DNA from: Bacteroidetes bacterium CG2_30_32_10
Lineage (GTDB): Bacteria; Bacteroidota; Bacteroidia; Bacteroidales; CG2-30-32-10
Reading direction: 5' to 3'
DNA length: 14,197 nucleotides
NCBI GenBank assembly: GCA_001872995.1
Contig: MNXO01000027.1
Location: 1 to 14,197 of the forward strand
Part shown: one piece after another, positions 1 through 6,462 of the stretch
How positions within the stretch are numbered: the stretch's first letter is position 1
Layout of the letters: every line of letters starts with the position of its first letter
Position numbers and translations under genes: made by a program
Notes under the pieces: generated by a model
The model's database searches: none
What the model saw: only the letters and a program-made list of their open reading frames with translations
Told to the model about the DNA's origin: nothing

Positions 1-2
1 AT

Positions 3-107
3 TCTTTAATATTAATTGACTTGAAAGATTTTAAAAACTATGCCATTCCTAAATTGATTGATAACTATTTTGCTGAAAGCAATAAAAAACCGCAATTGCC
101 AATATAA
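3..107 (+). CDS. 3' end of a truncated gene, possibly mutY (A/G-specific adenine glycosylase)
   Basis: An open frame enters from the left edge and gives 34 residues before a TAA at 105-107. The tail contains DLKDFKNYAIPKLIDNYF, which resembles the C-terminal end of Bacteroidota MutY proteins (a Tyr-Ala-x-Pro-Lys-Leu-Ile pattern after the NUDIX-like domain). The match is from memory and short, so the family name is tentative. The reading frame itself is supported by the terminator-like hairpin that begins within its last codons. The start and catalytic domains are outside the window. Confidence 0.5.
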   Translation, partial: SLILIDLKDFKNYAIPKLIDNYFAESNKKPQLPI

Positions 108-121
108 AGCAACTGCGGTTT
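87..121. terminator. Hairpin terminator shared by the left-edge gene and the M14 carboxypeptidase gene
   Basis: AAACCGCA (87-94) pairs perfectly with TGCGGTTT (114-121). Three more pairs (96-98 with 110-112) follow beyond one A-C mismatch. Read on the minus strand the hairpin is followed by a run of six T, a typical intrinsic terminator 25 bp after the carboxypeptidase stop. On the + strand the T-run is poor (TTTAATTAG), so termination of the left-edge gene is less certain. Confidence 0.75.
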
Positions 122-145
122 AATTAGATAAATGAATGAAATAGA

Positions 146-2527
146 TTAAAGTATGATCAATTTCTTAGTCTCAGAGCGATAATTATTTCCTTTGATCATA
201 TAAAAATACACCCCATTTTCCCAACCATTTGTTATTATATGTAAATTACCTTTATTATTAGGGAGTTTGAGATTATATACCTCTTGACCTAAAGAATTAT
301 AAATATGAAGAGAACTATTGTTATTGTTTTTGTTGAGGGAATAATTCAATTGAAATTCAGTTTTTACTGGATTAGGAAAAGCATCAGAAATATTGTTTTC
401 GTTCGTTGGATTATTTTCGATAATTCCCACATTGCCATCAATAGTAGAAACAGATAAATCGTCATAATAGAAACCATCGCCAACAACACCTCCATCACTT
501 TGTAAGGTAAAACGAATTTTGATGTTTTGCCCAACATAGTTTGAAAGGTCTATTTCTTCTTTTACCCAAGTTGCTTGAACGCCATCATACAATGGACTGC
601 CAGCTATTTGATTAGAGCCTCCCGGATGTGTATATTTTCCAGCAAGAGGAATCCAGTTTGTTCCATTATTGGTCGAAACTTTAACCTGTACAAAGTCATA
701 ACCAGCTTCAACATCCCATTTTGCCCAATAAGAAAGGGTTGCAAAACATTTATTATGCAAATCAATGCTGTTGGTTAATGTAATTGAATTTGTTGCTCCT
801 TGATTGTTAGCATAATTGCCACTTGGCGAATCGGTAATTGAACCAGTAGCAGAGTGATATTGCGATGTTGAAATTCCCCAAGTATTGGTTGGAGTCCAAT
901 TGGTAATGGCATTACAATTATCGTTTAATAAAGCCACTGATTGACCAAACACTTTGGTAATGGTATCAGAATTGGTATAAAGTCCATTATTTACAGAAAT
1001 TAAAAATCTAATTTGTTGACAACCATAAACAGAAGGATTTAGCATAAAAGAAATAGAATCGTGACGTGTTTCGAGCAAAGTCATTGTGTTGAATGTTTTA
1101 GGGCTTCCAACAGTTTGAATTTCGCCACCAATTGGAACGATGGAAACAGTAAAACTCGGGGTGTTTTGTAAACCTAAACGCTGAATATCAAATTTAAAAT
1201 ATCCATTTAATTCATAAATATTATGGGGTGAAGTTTCTGCTATTTTAGCATAATTACCTACCAAATAAGCAGCTTGAAGACTTTGCCACATATTTTCCTG
1301 ACAAAGAGGAATAATTTCAGATGTGGAGGGCCAAAAACCACTACCACCAATTTCGGGAGTCCACGCAAGAATTTTGGGTTTAGAGGTTTGTTCGCCATAC
1401 ATCCAATCATCTGAGCCTCCATTGGCAGCATATAACACTTGCGAACAAGAACCAAAAGTGTAATGATTTTCGGCGGTCATCAGAGCTGAATAAGCACTGT
1501 AAGTTGAAGCATCTGGCAATATTGGTGTTGAAGAATATCCCCAAGAATATAAAAACATTCCTGCAACAGAATGATAGTTTAAAGCTATTTTAAATTGATG
1601 GGCATTGCAAAAATCGCGAATAATTTGGGTTTCTGGTTCAGAAAATGCGGCTGTACCACGATAAGTTTCACTAGAAGGTACATTAGAAGAGCCAGAATTG
1701 TCATAACCCCACATATATCCATAGTTTCTATTTAAATCAATTCCATAAGTACTTCCAGATACTAATCTGCGGTTTTTACGCCATGTTCCGCCACCATTAG
1801 AATTTGTAGTAATGTTATATGAATAACCATCTGGATTAACTACAGGAATAAAATACATTTCTGTATTATCGATTAGGTTTTTAATATTGTTATCAGTAGA
1901 ATAATGTTCTAATATGTAATACATATAAAAAAGTAAATGTTGCATACCAATAGGTTCGCGGGCATGATGCATTCCAGTGTATAAAACCTGAGGTTCTGCC
2001 TCAGAAACATTAGGATTGTCAGAAATTTTTACATAATACAAAGGTCTTCCTTCTATGGAATTAATAGTAGGGCTTACTGGTTGTTTAACTGTAATTAAAT
2101 TAGGATACATCGCCGCTAAATTATCAAGATGTGCAAGAAATTGAGTATAAGTAGAAAAACCCCCGCAGGTGCCTAATGAAAATCCTGTAGGAACAGGCCA
2201 ACTTGATGCAAGTTTTTCCATATATTCTTCGTCTAAATTTGCAGCTTTTGAATTGTTTTCCACATAATATTTTGTCATATCATTTATCAAAATCTCATAT
2301 TTAAAACCATTGGTAATAACGGTTTTGATGTCAGTTTCAGATAATTCGGTAATATAAAACACTCCTTTCTTCATAGTTCCATTATCTAATGGAATTCCAA
2401 GCGATGCTAATTTAGCTAAGCCAGTGTTGTCGGTATAAATTTTTATACGAGCGTATTTCTCTGTTTGAGAGAAAGCAACAGATGCAATAAGCATTATTGC
2501 AAATGTTAAAATAAACGTTTTTTTCAT
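146..2527 (-). CDS. Secreted M14 zinc carboxypeptidase with T9SS C-terminal sorting domain
   Basis: A 793-residue exported metallocarboxypeptidase that should remove C-terminal residues from peptides outside the cell. A signal peptide covers residues 1-20 (basic MKK, hydrophobic core, AFSQ). The M14 domain spans about 125-420: zinc ligands His188 and Glu191 in HHAREP, NPDG at 231-234, substrate-binding Arg-rich KNRR at 251-254, DLNRNY at 264-269, the third zinc ligand His319 in NYHS, and the catalytic Glu392 in TPEIGG. All expected catalytic positions are present. Residues 530-695 look like a MAM/jelly-roll type adhesion domain (FYYDDLSV end). Residues 713-793 form a type A T9SS sorting domain (AFPNP, LGQEV, NGVYFYMI, final KKLIIL), so the protein is expected to cross the outer membrane by the T9SS and be released or surface-anchored. 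The gene lies 78 bp downstream of the LytTR regulator on the same strand but has its own promoter-like box. Substrate specificity cannot be read from the sequence. Confidence 0.93.
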   Translation of the reverse strand: MKKTFILTFAIMLIASVAFSQTEKYARIKIYTDNTGLAKLASLGIPLDNGTMKKGVFYITELSETDIKTVITNGFKYEILINDMTKYYVENNSKAANLDEEYMEKLASSWPVPTGFSLGTCGGFSTYTQFLAHLDNLAAMYPNLITVKQPVSPTINSIEGRPLYYVKISDNPNVSEAEPQVLYTGMHHAREPIGMQHLLFYMYYILEHYSTDNNIKNLIDNTEMYFIPVVNPDGYSYNITTNSNGGGTWRKNRRLVSGSTYGIDLNRNYGYMWGYDNSGSSNVPSSETYRGTAAFSEPETQIIRDFCNAHQFKIALNYHSVAGMFLYSWGYSSTPILPDASTYSAYSALMTAENHYTFGSCSQVLYAANGGSDDWMYGEQTSKPKILAWTPEIGGSGFWPSTSEIIPLCQENMWQSLQAAYLVGNYAKIAETSPHNIYELNGYFKFDIQRLGLQNTPSFTVSIVPIGGEIQTVGSPKTFNTMTLLETRHDSISFMLNPSVYGCQQIRFLISVNNGLYTNSDTITKVFGQSVALLNDNCNAITNWTPTNTWGISTSQYHSATGSITDSPSGNYANNQGATNSITLTNSIDLHNKCFATLSYWAKWDVEAGYDFVQVKVSTNNGTNWIPLAGKYTHPGGSNQIAGSPLYDGVQATWVKEEIDLSNYVGQNIKIRFTLQSDGGVVGDGFYYDDLSVSTIDGNVGIIENNPTNENNISDAFPNPVKTEFQLNYSLNKNNNNSSLHIYNSLGQEVYNLKLPNNKGNLHIITNGWENGVYFYMIKGNNYRSETKKLIIL

Positions 2528-2569
2528 TAATGAGAGAAGAGATTAAATGGTTAATAATGATTTAGAAAC

Positions 2570-2577
2570 CAAATTTA
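2570..2577 (-). promoter_or_regulatory. Promoter -7 box (TAAATTTG) for the M14 carboxypeptidase gene
   Basis: On the minus strand 2577-2570 reads TAAATTTG, matching the TAnnTTTG -7 element of the Bacteroidota primary sigma factor, about 43 nt upstream of the start codon. No convincing TTTG -33 box is seen at the proper spacing; the region there is A/T runs. It is supported only by the one motif. Confidence 0.35.
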
Positions 2578-2605
2578 CACCTTTTTTTTAATTTACATTA
2601 TTTTT

Positions 2606-3367
2606 TTATATATGAAGAGCTTGCTTTAAAAGTTTATGACCATTAGAACTTACTTTTAGCTTTATATTATTTTTAAGAATGGCAATATAATTCTCTTTGT
2701 CATAATGTTCTAATCGAACTATTTCATTGACATTTACTATAAAAGACCTGTGAATTCTAATAAATTGATGATTATCTAAATGCGTTTCAAAGTATTTCAT
2801 TGTCTTTTCTTTGAGATAGCTATCGTTTGGCGTATAAATCATCACATAATCGCCTTCTGCTTCGAGGTAAATAATCGTTTCCGTGGGAATCACATCAATT
2901 TTTGTACCTGATTTTGCGGCTATTCTTGCAATAAACTCTGGCTTTTCGTCAATAGTATTAACGATAGATTTTATTTTCAAGTTAGTATCATTTGCATTCT
3001 TTCCTTTTTCTAGTACTTTGGTTAAAGCCTGGTTAAATCGCTCTTTACTATAGGGCTTTAGAAGGTAGTCGATGGCATTAGCTTCAAAGGCTTTGATAGC
3101 ATATTGGTCATAAGCGGTAGAAAATATAATATTAGGCTTATGTTCAATAAGTTCAAGCAATTCAAAACCTGTAAGTTTAGGCATTTGAATATCAAGAAAT
3201 ATTAAATCTGGTTTTAAATCATTAATTGCTTTAAGTCCACTGAAGCCATCAGCATATTCTCCAACTACTTCAATAGAGGGTAATGAAGTTAAATATTGTT
3301 TAATAATATTTCTTGCGGGTTCTTCATCATCTATGATGAGTGCACGTAAAATTTTGGAGCTAAGCAT
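2606..3367 (-). CDS. LytTR-family response regulator
   Basis: A 253-residue two-component regulator of the LytR/AlgR type. The receiver domain occupies about 7-125: acidic pair Asp13-Asp14, phospho-acceptor Asp59 (FLDIQMP), Thr84 in FSTAYDQYA, and Lys104 in LLKPY. The DNA-binding LytTR domain occupies about 145-250, with the typical IIYLEAEGDYV, FIRIHRSFIVN and LEHYDKENY segments. The start follows a 13-bp gap after the restored stop of the sensor kinase, so the two are almost certainly cotranscribed and form a cognate pair. All phosphorylation residues are intact, in contrast to the interrupted kinase. The regulon is unknown; members of this class in other phyla control cell-envelope, adhesion and secretion genes, and the next gene downstream encodes a secreted peptidase, but a direct link is inference only. 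Confidence 0.93.
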   Translation of the reverse strand: MLSSKILRALIIDDEEPARNIIKQYLTSLPSIEVVGEYADGFSGLKAINDLKPDLIFLDIQMPKLTGFELLELIEHKPNIIFSTAYDQYAIKAFEANAIDYLLKPYSKERFNQALTKVLEKGKNANDTNLKIKSIVNTIDEKPEFIARIAAKSGTKIDVIPTETIIYLEAEGDYVMIYTPNDSYLKEKTMKYFETHLDNHQFIRIHRSFIVNVNEIVRLEHYDKENYIAILKNNIKLKVSSNGHKLLKQALHI

Positions 3368-3380
3368 TGTAAAATAAATA

Positions 3381-3527
3381 TTAAAATTGAGGAATAATTA
3401 ATTTAACTTGAAAAATATTGTTTGAAATAGCGGTTTGCAGCAATTGGTCGTTTTGATATATGAGTTTTAGGCGTTCTTTAATGTTTTTTAGTCCAATTTC
3501 TGCTCCTTTTTTTGATTTCACGTATTT
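3381..3527 (-). pseudogene. Displaced C-terminal end of the sensor histidine kinase (frameshifted)
   Basis: In the -1 frame relative to the kinase ORF, an open stretch of 48 codons begins inside the end of that ORF and stops at TAA (3381-3383), 13 bp before the regulator gene. It encodes KKGAEIGLKNIKERL, the glycine-box/ATP-lid end of LytS-type HATPase domains, followed by a typical ending (VKLIIPQF). The full span 3381-4429 is 1049 nt, one short of 350 codons. This is what a single-base deletion between about 3518 and 3527 in an intact gene would produce. The likely site is the AAAA tract at 3524-3527. Confidence 0.85.
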
Positions 3528-4429
3528 TCAAAATTATTGGTAATTGAAATAATCAAACTATTGTCTCTAAAACAGCAGTTTGTAATAATAGAAATTTGTG
3601 CAGTACTCTCGTAAACGCCATGTTTAACCGCATTTTCAAATAGTGGTTGCAAAATCATAATAGGAATGTTTTTTTCATTGCACTCTTCCTCAATGCTAAA
3701 TTCGTAATTGAGTTTTTTCCCAAATCGTACTTGCTCAATTTCTATATAGCGACGGATGTTTTCGAGCTCTGATTTTAAAGAGGAAAATTTATTTTCCGGT
3801 TGTGATATAGAATACCTCAGAAAATCAGATAATTTTATTATCATTTCTTGTGCTTTTGGGGCATCAGTTATCGTCAAAGAGCTGATCGAATTTAAACTGT
3901 TGAACAAAAAATGAGGATTTATCTGCGATTTAAGCAAATTGAGTTCACTTTCTTTAATAATATCTTTTAGTTTGGTTTCATTATTCAATTTATCTTGAAT
4001 ATTGTTATAATAAATAATAAGATAATATACTAAAACCATAATTAAATAAAGAAACATTCCGCTTACTATTCTCCAAAGTATTGAATTATGAAGAAATAAC
4101 AAATAATCACTATTGTCAGATAGCCAAATAGAAAGTAAACTCATGCTAGAACTTAACCAAATTATCATAATAACCGTTGAAATGGTAAGATGATTAATTA
4201 TATAGTTGATTATTTTGAACTTTTTGGGTTCGCTATACTTCATGGCATACCAAATGGCAATGCCTAAAACTGAAAAAGTTAAATTAAAAGTAAATCCATC
4301 TAATAGCGCTGTAGCAATAGAAAATTGATAATAGCTTAAAAGAATGGCAAAATGGATACCCGAAATGAGCATCCATAAGCCAGCATAGATTGCTAAAAAT
4401 TTTAGATTTCTAAAAAAAGGATGTTCCAA
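3518..4429 (-). CDS. LytS-type sensor histidine kinase, frame broken before its G box
   Basis: A membrane histidine kinase of the His_kinase/LytS class that would phosphorylate the LytTR regulator encoded downstream. About four hydrophobic segments occupy residues 9-32, 42-63, 74-102 and 112-141 (four or five membrane passes), with no large extracellular sensor domain. The phospho-acceptor is His173 in QINPHFLFNSLNSI; the ATP-binding N box is QPLFENAVKHGV (261-272, Asn266). The frame ends at residue 303 (TGA at 3518-3520), where the G box should follow. That G box continues at once in the -1 frame down to 3381. Restored, the protein would have 349 residues, normal for the family. As written the product lacks the ATP lid and should not function. 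It starts 12 bp after the LiaF-like gene, in the same operon. The absence of a slippery heptamer argues against programmed frameshifting. Confidence 0.9.
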   Translation of the reverse strand: MEHPFFRNLKFLAIYAGLWMLISGIHFAILLSYYQFSIATALLDGFTFNLTFSVLGIAIWYAMKYSEPKKFKIINYIINHLTISTVIMIIWLSSSMSLLSIWLSDNSDYLLFLHNSILWRIVSGMFLYLIMVLVYYLIIYYNNIQDKLNNETKLKDIIKESELNLLKSQINPHFLFNSLNSISSLTITDAPKAQEMIIKLSDFLRYSISQPENKFSSLKSELENIRRYIEIEQVRFGKKLNYEFSIEEECNEKNIPIMILQPLFENAVKHGVYESTAQISIITNCCFRDNSLIISITNNFENT

Positions 4430-4441
4430 TTTATTTTTAAA

Positions 4442-5176
4442 TTATAAACTTTTTAAATCGCCACCACCAAAAACGGCACTTCCTTTAATGAATAATTTCC
4501 TGACGCTATCGTTTGAAGTGGTATTGGTATAAGTTCTTTTATCAACAAAACCTCCTAAAACAGAAGTAACTTCAATATGAACTTCCCAATCGGAAGGAAC
4601 AATAAGGCTTATTCCCCCAAAAGCACAAAACACTTCGAGCACATTGTTGCCTTCACCCAAGGTGGTTCTAGTTAAGTCAATTTCTGAGCCGCCGAAAATG
4701 TTGGTAATTTTGCCTCCAGTAAAAACTACGGGTGAAATTCTTTGTTTGGTACCACTAAATATGTTGGTTTCTTCAATATAGCCCGAATCAAGGCTAAAAT
4801 CTTTGCGAAAATGGTGGTGACGAAAATGTGGACCAAATCCTTTTTTTAAAATGACTAAAATGCCAAATAAAATGAGCAAAGCGGGCCAAAACATGCCTCT
4901 AAAGTTATAAGGAAAGATATATAACATTGGTATCCAAAAGAAAGTTCCAACTCCTATCAAAACCACTCCAGTAAGCCAGCTATCTTTGCTAAATAGGTTG
5001 GTGATACCTATAGCTATTAACAATACTTGCCAATTGAAAATAAAGTGTTTGTATTCATAAGATAAATTGCCTGTGTTAAATGCAAGCAATAGTGTTCCTG
5101 CAAGAATAACCAACAAACCAAAAACTATTTTTTTCATACGCTTGTCTTTATAGCAAACTGATTTTGTTGTTTCCAT
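4442..5176 (-). CDS. LiaF-like membrane protein (LiaF transmembrane region plus LiaF C-terminal domain)
   Basis: A 244-residue membrane protein, first gene of the operon with the LytS-type kinase and LytTR regulator. Four hydrophobic segments at about 16-34, 48-62, 66-88 and 93-111 match the LiaF/DUF5668 membrane region. A His-rich linker (GPHFRHHHFRKDF, 114-126) leads to a cytoplasmic or periplasmic beta-rich domain with repeated glycine turns (NIFGGSEIDL, CAFGGISLIV, SVLGGFVDKR, AVFGGGDLKS), characteristic of the LiaF C-terminal family. In Firmicutes LiaF inhibits a partner kinase that senses envelope stress. Adjacency to a kinase and regulator suggests a comparable accessory role here, but that is inference. 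The start at 5176 gives a 13-residue hydrophilic extension; Met14 (codon 5135-5137, MKKIVFG) is a reasonable alternative start. Confidence 0.85.
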   Translation of the reverse strand: METTKSVCYKDKRMKKIVFGLLVILAGTLLLAFNTGNLSYEYKHFIFNWQVLLIAIGITNLFSKDSWLTGVVLIGVGTFFWIPMLYIFPYNFRGMFWPALLILFGILVILKKGFGPHFRHHHFRKDFSLDSGYIEETNIFSGTKQRISPVVFTGGKITNIFGGSEIDLTRTTLGEGNNVLEVFCAFGGISLIVPSDWEVHIEVTSVLGGFVDKRTYTNTTSNDSVRKLFIKGSAVFGGGDLKSL

Positions 5177-5219
5177 TTTTTTACGATTTAAAATTAATAA
5201 TAAATTTGAATTTTCTTGG

Positions 5220-5250
5220 CAAAAATATTAATACGGCTTTGCACAAACAA
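5220..5250 (-). promoter_or_regulatory. Promoter of the LiaF-like/kinase/regulator operon
   Basis: On the minus strand TTG (5250-5248), a 20-nt spacer and TATTTTTG (5227-5220) match the Bacteroidota TTG/TAnnTTTG promoter. The expected start of transcription lies about 30-37 nt upstream of the LiaF-like start codon. Confidence 0.5.
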
Positions 5251-5297
5251 TCTCAAATCGTTTACAATCGGAAAATTCCCGATTAACAATAAAATTA

Positions 5298-5333
5298 ATA
5301 AAAAAGCCTTTGAGAAATCAAAGGCTTTTTTAT
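5298..5333 (-). terminator. Strong intrinsic terminator after the lipoprotein gene
   Basis: A 16-bp uninterrupted stem (5298-5313 with 5318-5333) closes a 4-nt loop, GAAA on the + strand. The centre is GCCTTTGA/TCAAAGGC, and the minus-strand transcript ends in a T run. It lies 17 bp past the lipoprotein stop and isolates that gene from the signalling operon downstream on the same strand. The symmetric A/T tracts would also let it act on + strand transcription. Confidence 0.88.
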
Positions 5334-5350
5334 AAGTATAAGCATTAATA

Positions 5351-5866
5351 TCATTCACTTACTAATTCAAAATTATATTTTTTGGCAAATGATTTTTGAA
5401 ATTTGGCAAAGTTTTTATCAGCTTTTTCAACTTTTTTATCAATAGCTACTGCAATATCATCACACCTAGAAAGGTCTCTACTGCTTATATCCTCGCCTTG
5501 TTTAAGAATGTCTAAGATTTCTTTCCATTCGTTATCGCAAGTAGACTGATATGCGCTAAGATATTCAATGGCAGCATCTTTAAATTCGTTTTTTCCATCA
5601 AATTTTTTCAGACTACTAATTCCATCCATAGATGTTTTAATCTGAGCTTGATACGATTTAAAATCAGCTTTTAATTCTGCATAGTCAGGATTATCAACGT
5701 CATAACGCTGCCATGTTTTTAAAAACTGTCCATACTGGTCAACAACAACTGCATCTGTAAGAGCAATAATCTGATTATTGTAATCAGCCCCTTGTTGTGA
5801 GGTGGGTTTGCACGAAATCAAGGCGATTCCGAGAACAATCAATAAAAATACATTTAATTTTTTCAT
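5351..5866 (-). CDS. Small predicted lipoprotein of unknown function
   Basis: A 171-residue exported protein not recognised as a named family. Residues 1-18 are a lipoprotein signal peptide with lipobox LISC and lipidated Cys19, followed by a polar linker (KPTSQQGADY). The mature part is predicted to be almost entirely helical, rich in Lys, Asp and Glu, with no obvious catalytic motif; Cys111, Cys135 and a Lys-rich C-terminal helix (KKVEKADKNFAKFQKSFAKK) are visible. The pattern (LTDAVVVDQYGQF, LSAYQSTCDNEW) resembles generic four-helix-bundle Bacteroidota lipoproteins. It stands alone between two long intergenic stretches with its own terminator. No promoter box matches well. Confidence 0.8.
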   Translation of the reverse strand: MKKLNVFLLIVLGIALISCKPTSQQGADYNNQIIALTDAVVVDQYGQFLKTWQRYDVDNPDYAELKADFKSYQAQIKTSMDGISSLKKFDGKNEFKDAAIEYLSAYQSTCDNEWKEILDILKQGEDISSRDLSRCDDIAVAIDKKVEKADKNFAKFQKSFAKKYNFELVSE

Positions 5867-6046
5867 AATTTGAAGGGTTTGGTTAAGGAATAAAAGTTAA
5901 TTGCTGTTTTTTCTAATTTTAAATAAAAAACAATGCAATATATAAAAAGTATTTTAATAAAAAAAATAAATTGAATATTGCCTAATTTCAATGCGTTGGC
6001 TTTTATTTTATAAAAATGGTTATGTCAATAATTTATTTTCTAAAAA
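5867..6046. other. AT-rich intergenic spacer, no gene seen
   Basis: Between the lipoprotein start and the met promoter there are about 180 bp dominated by A/T homopolymers. No convincing ORF, hairpin or RNA is seen. The lipoprotein promoter must lie in the first part, but I could not identify a good TAnnTTTG match on the minus strand. Confidence 0.6.
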
Positions 6047-6076
6047 TTTGATAAACCAAAAATAATTGTAAATTTG
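6047..6076 (+). promoter_or_regulatory. Promoter of the methionine operon
   Basis: TTTG (6047-6050), an 18-nt spacer and TAAATTTG (6069-6076) give a close match to the Bacteroidota TTTG/TAnnTTTG promoter. It lies about 45 nt upstream of the first base of the riboswitch P1 stem, so the whole aptamer would be in the leader. Confidence 0.65.
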
Positions 6077-6120
6077 CAACGAAATTTTTCAATCAATTAT
6101 TCTTTCCTTATAGTTAGCAT

Positions 6121-6234
6121 AATTGATTTATAAAGAAGAGGCGAGAGAACAGGCTCTGCAACCCTCTGGCAACCCCAAAATATTGTTTTGGAAGGTGCCA
6201 AAACCTGACCCTTAATGGGGATTATAAATTAATT
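6121..6234 (+). ncRNA. SAM-I (S-box) riboswitch aptamer
   Basis: The conserved S-box core is present: AGAGG (6137-6141) pairs with CCTCT (6163-6167) as P2. GGCA (6168-6171) pairs with TGCC (6196-6199), enclosing CCAAAA/TTTTGG (6175-6180 with 6186-6191) as P3. CCC (6209-6211) with GGG (6217-6219) forms P4. The diagnostic GGCAACC and AAGGTGCC strings are intact. P1 is unusually long: 6121-6133 pairs with 6222-6234 over 13 bp including one G-U. The aptamer binds S-adenosylmethionine; the genes behind it make homocysteine, so repression by SAM is expected. No T-rich intrinsic terminator follows, so the expression platform is unclear. Confidence 0.9.
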
Positions 6235-6244
6235 AGTAAACAAA

Positions 6245-6361
6245 ATGAAAAATGTATCTAATGCTTGTTTAGTTATAAAACAAACAAATTGTGTTTCAAT
6301 AACTTTTCATTTCATTTCAAAAATCTCGATTTGTTTTTATTGGCGAATGCTTTTAGGCTAA
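6245..6361 (+). CDS. Possible 38-codon leader ORF between the SAM riboswitch and metY
   Basis: ATG at 6245-6247, ten nt after the riboswitch P1 stem, opens 38 codons to TAA (6359-6361). The peptide starts MKNVSNACLVIKQTN and has Cys8, Cys16, Cys30 and a hydrophobic, aromatic second half ending YWRMLLG. Its stop lies inside the 5' arm of the inverted repeat 6355-6408. I do not recognise the peptide, there is no purine-rich ribosome site (normal in this phylum), and an ORF of this length can arise by chance in AT-rich DNA. Position is the only argument for it. Confidence 0.3.
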   Translation: MKNVSNACLVIKQTNCVSITFHFISKISICFYWRMLLG

Positions 6362-6415
6362 TTGTAGTCATTGCTCTCGTTTTAAATGATAGTTTTGTCA
6401 ATTAGCCTATAAAAG
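6350..6415 (+). promoter_or_regulatory. Long stem-loop in the met leader, possible expression platform
   Basis: AGGCTAATTG (6355-6364) and CAATTAGCCT (6399-6408) are perfect inverted copies. Beyond a 2-nt bulge, CTTTT/AAAAG (6350-6354 with 6411-6415) extends the stem, leaving a 34-nt loop. No T-run follows, so it is not a classical terminator. It ends 47 nt before the metY start codon. Confidence 0.55.
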
Positions 6416-6462
6416 TCCTAGTATGTTAATTTATTCAATTATAAAAACAAATATTTTAGAAA

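Noticed and set aside
3518..3540. Programmed -1 ribosomal frameshift in the histidine kinase
   Set aside because: No X XXY YYZ slippery heptamer or following stem-loop is visible before the TGA; the 7-A tract lies after the stop and cannot be used. A one-base deletion is simpler.
6235..6462. Classical rho-independent terminator as riboswitch expression platform
   Set aside because: The inverted repeat 6350-6415 has a 34-nt loop and no T-run; no other G/C-rich hairpin with a T-run is present before metY.
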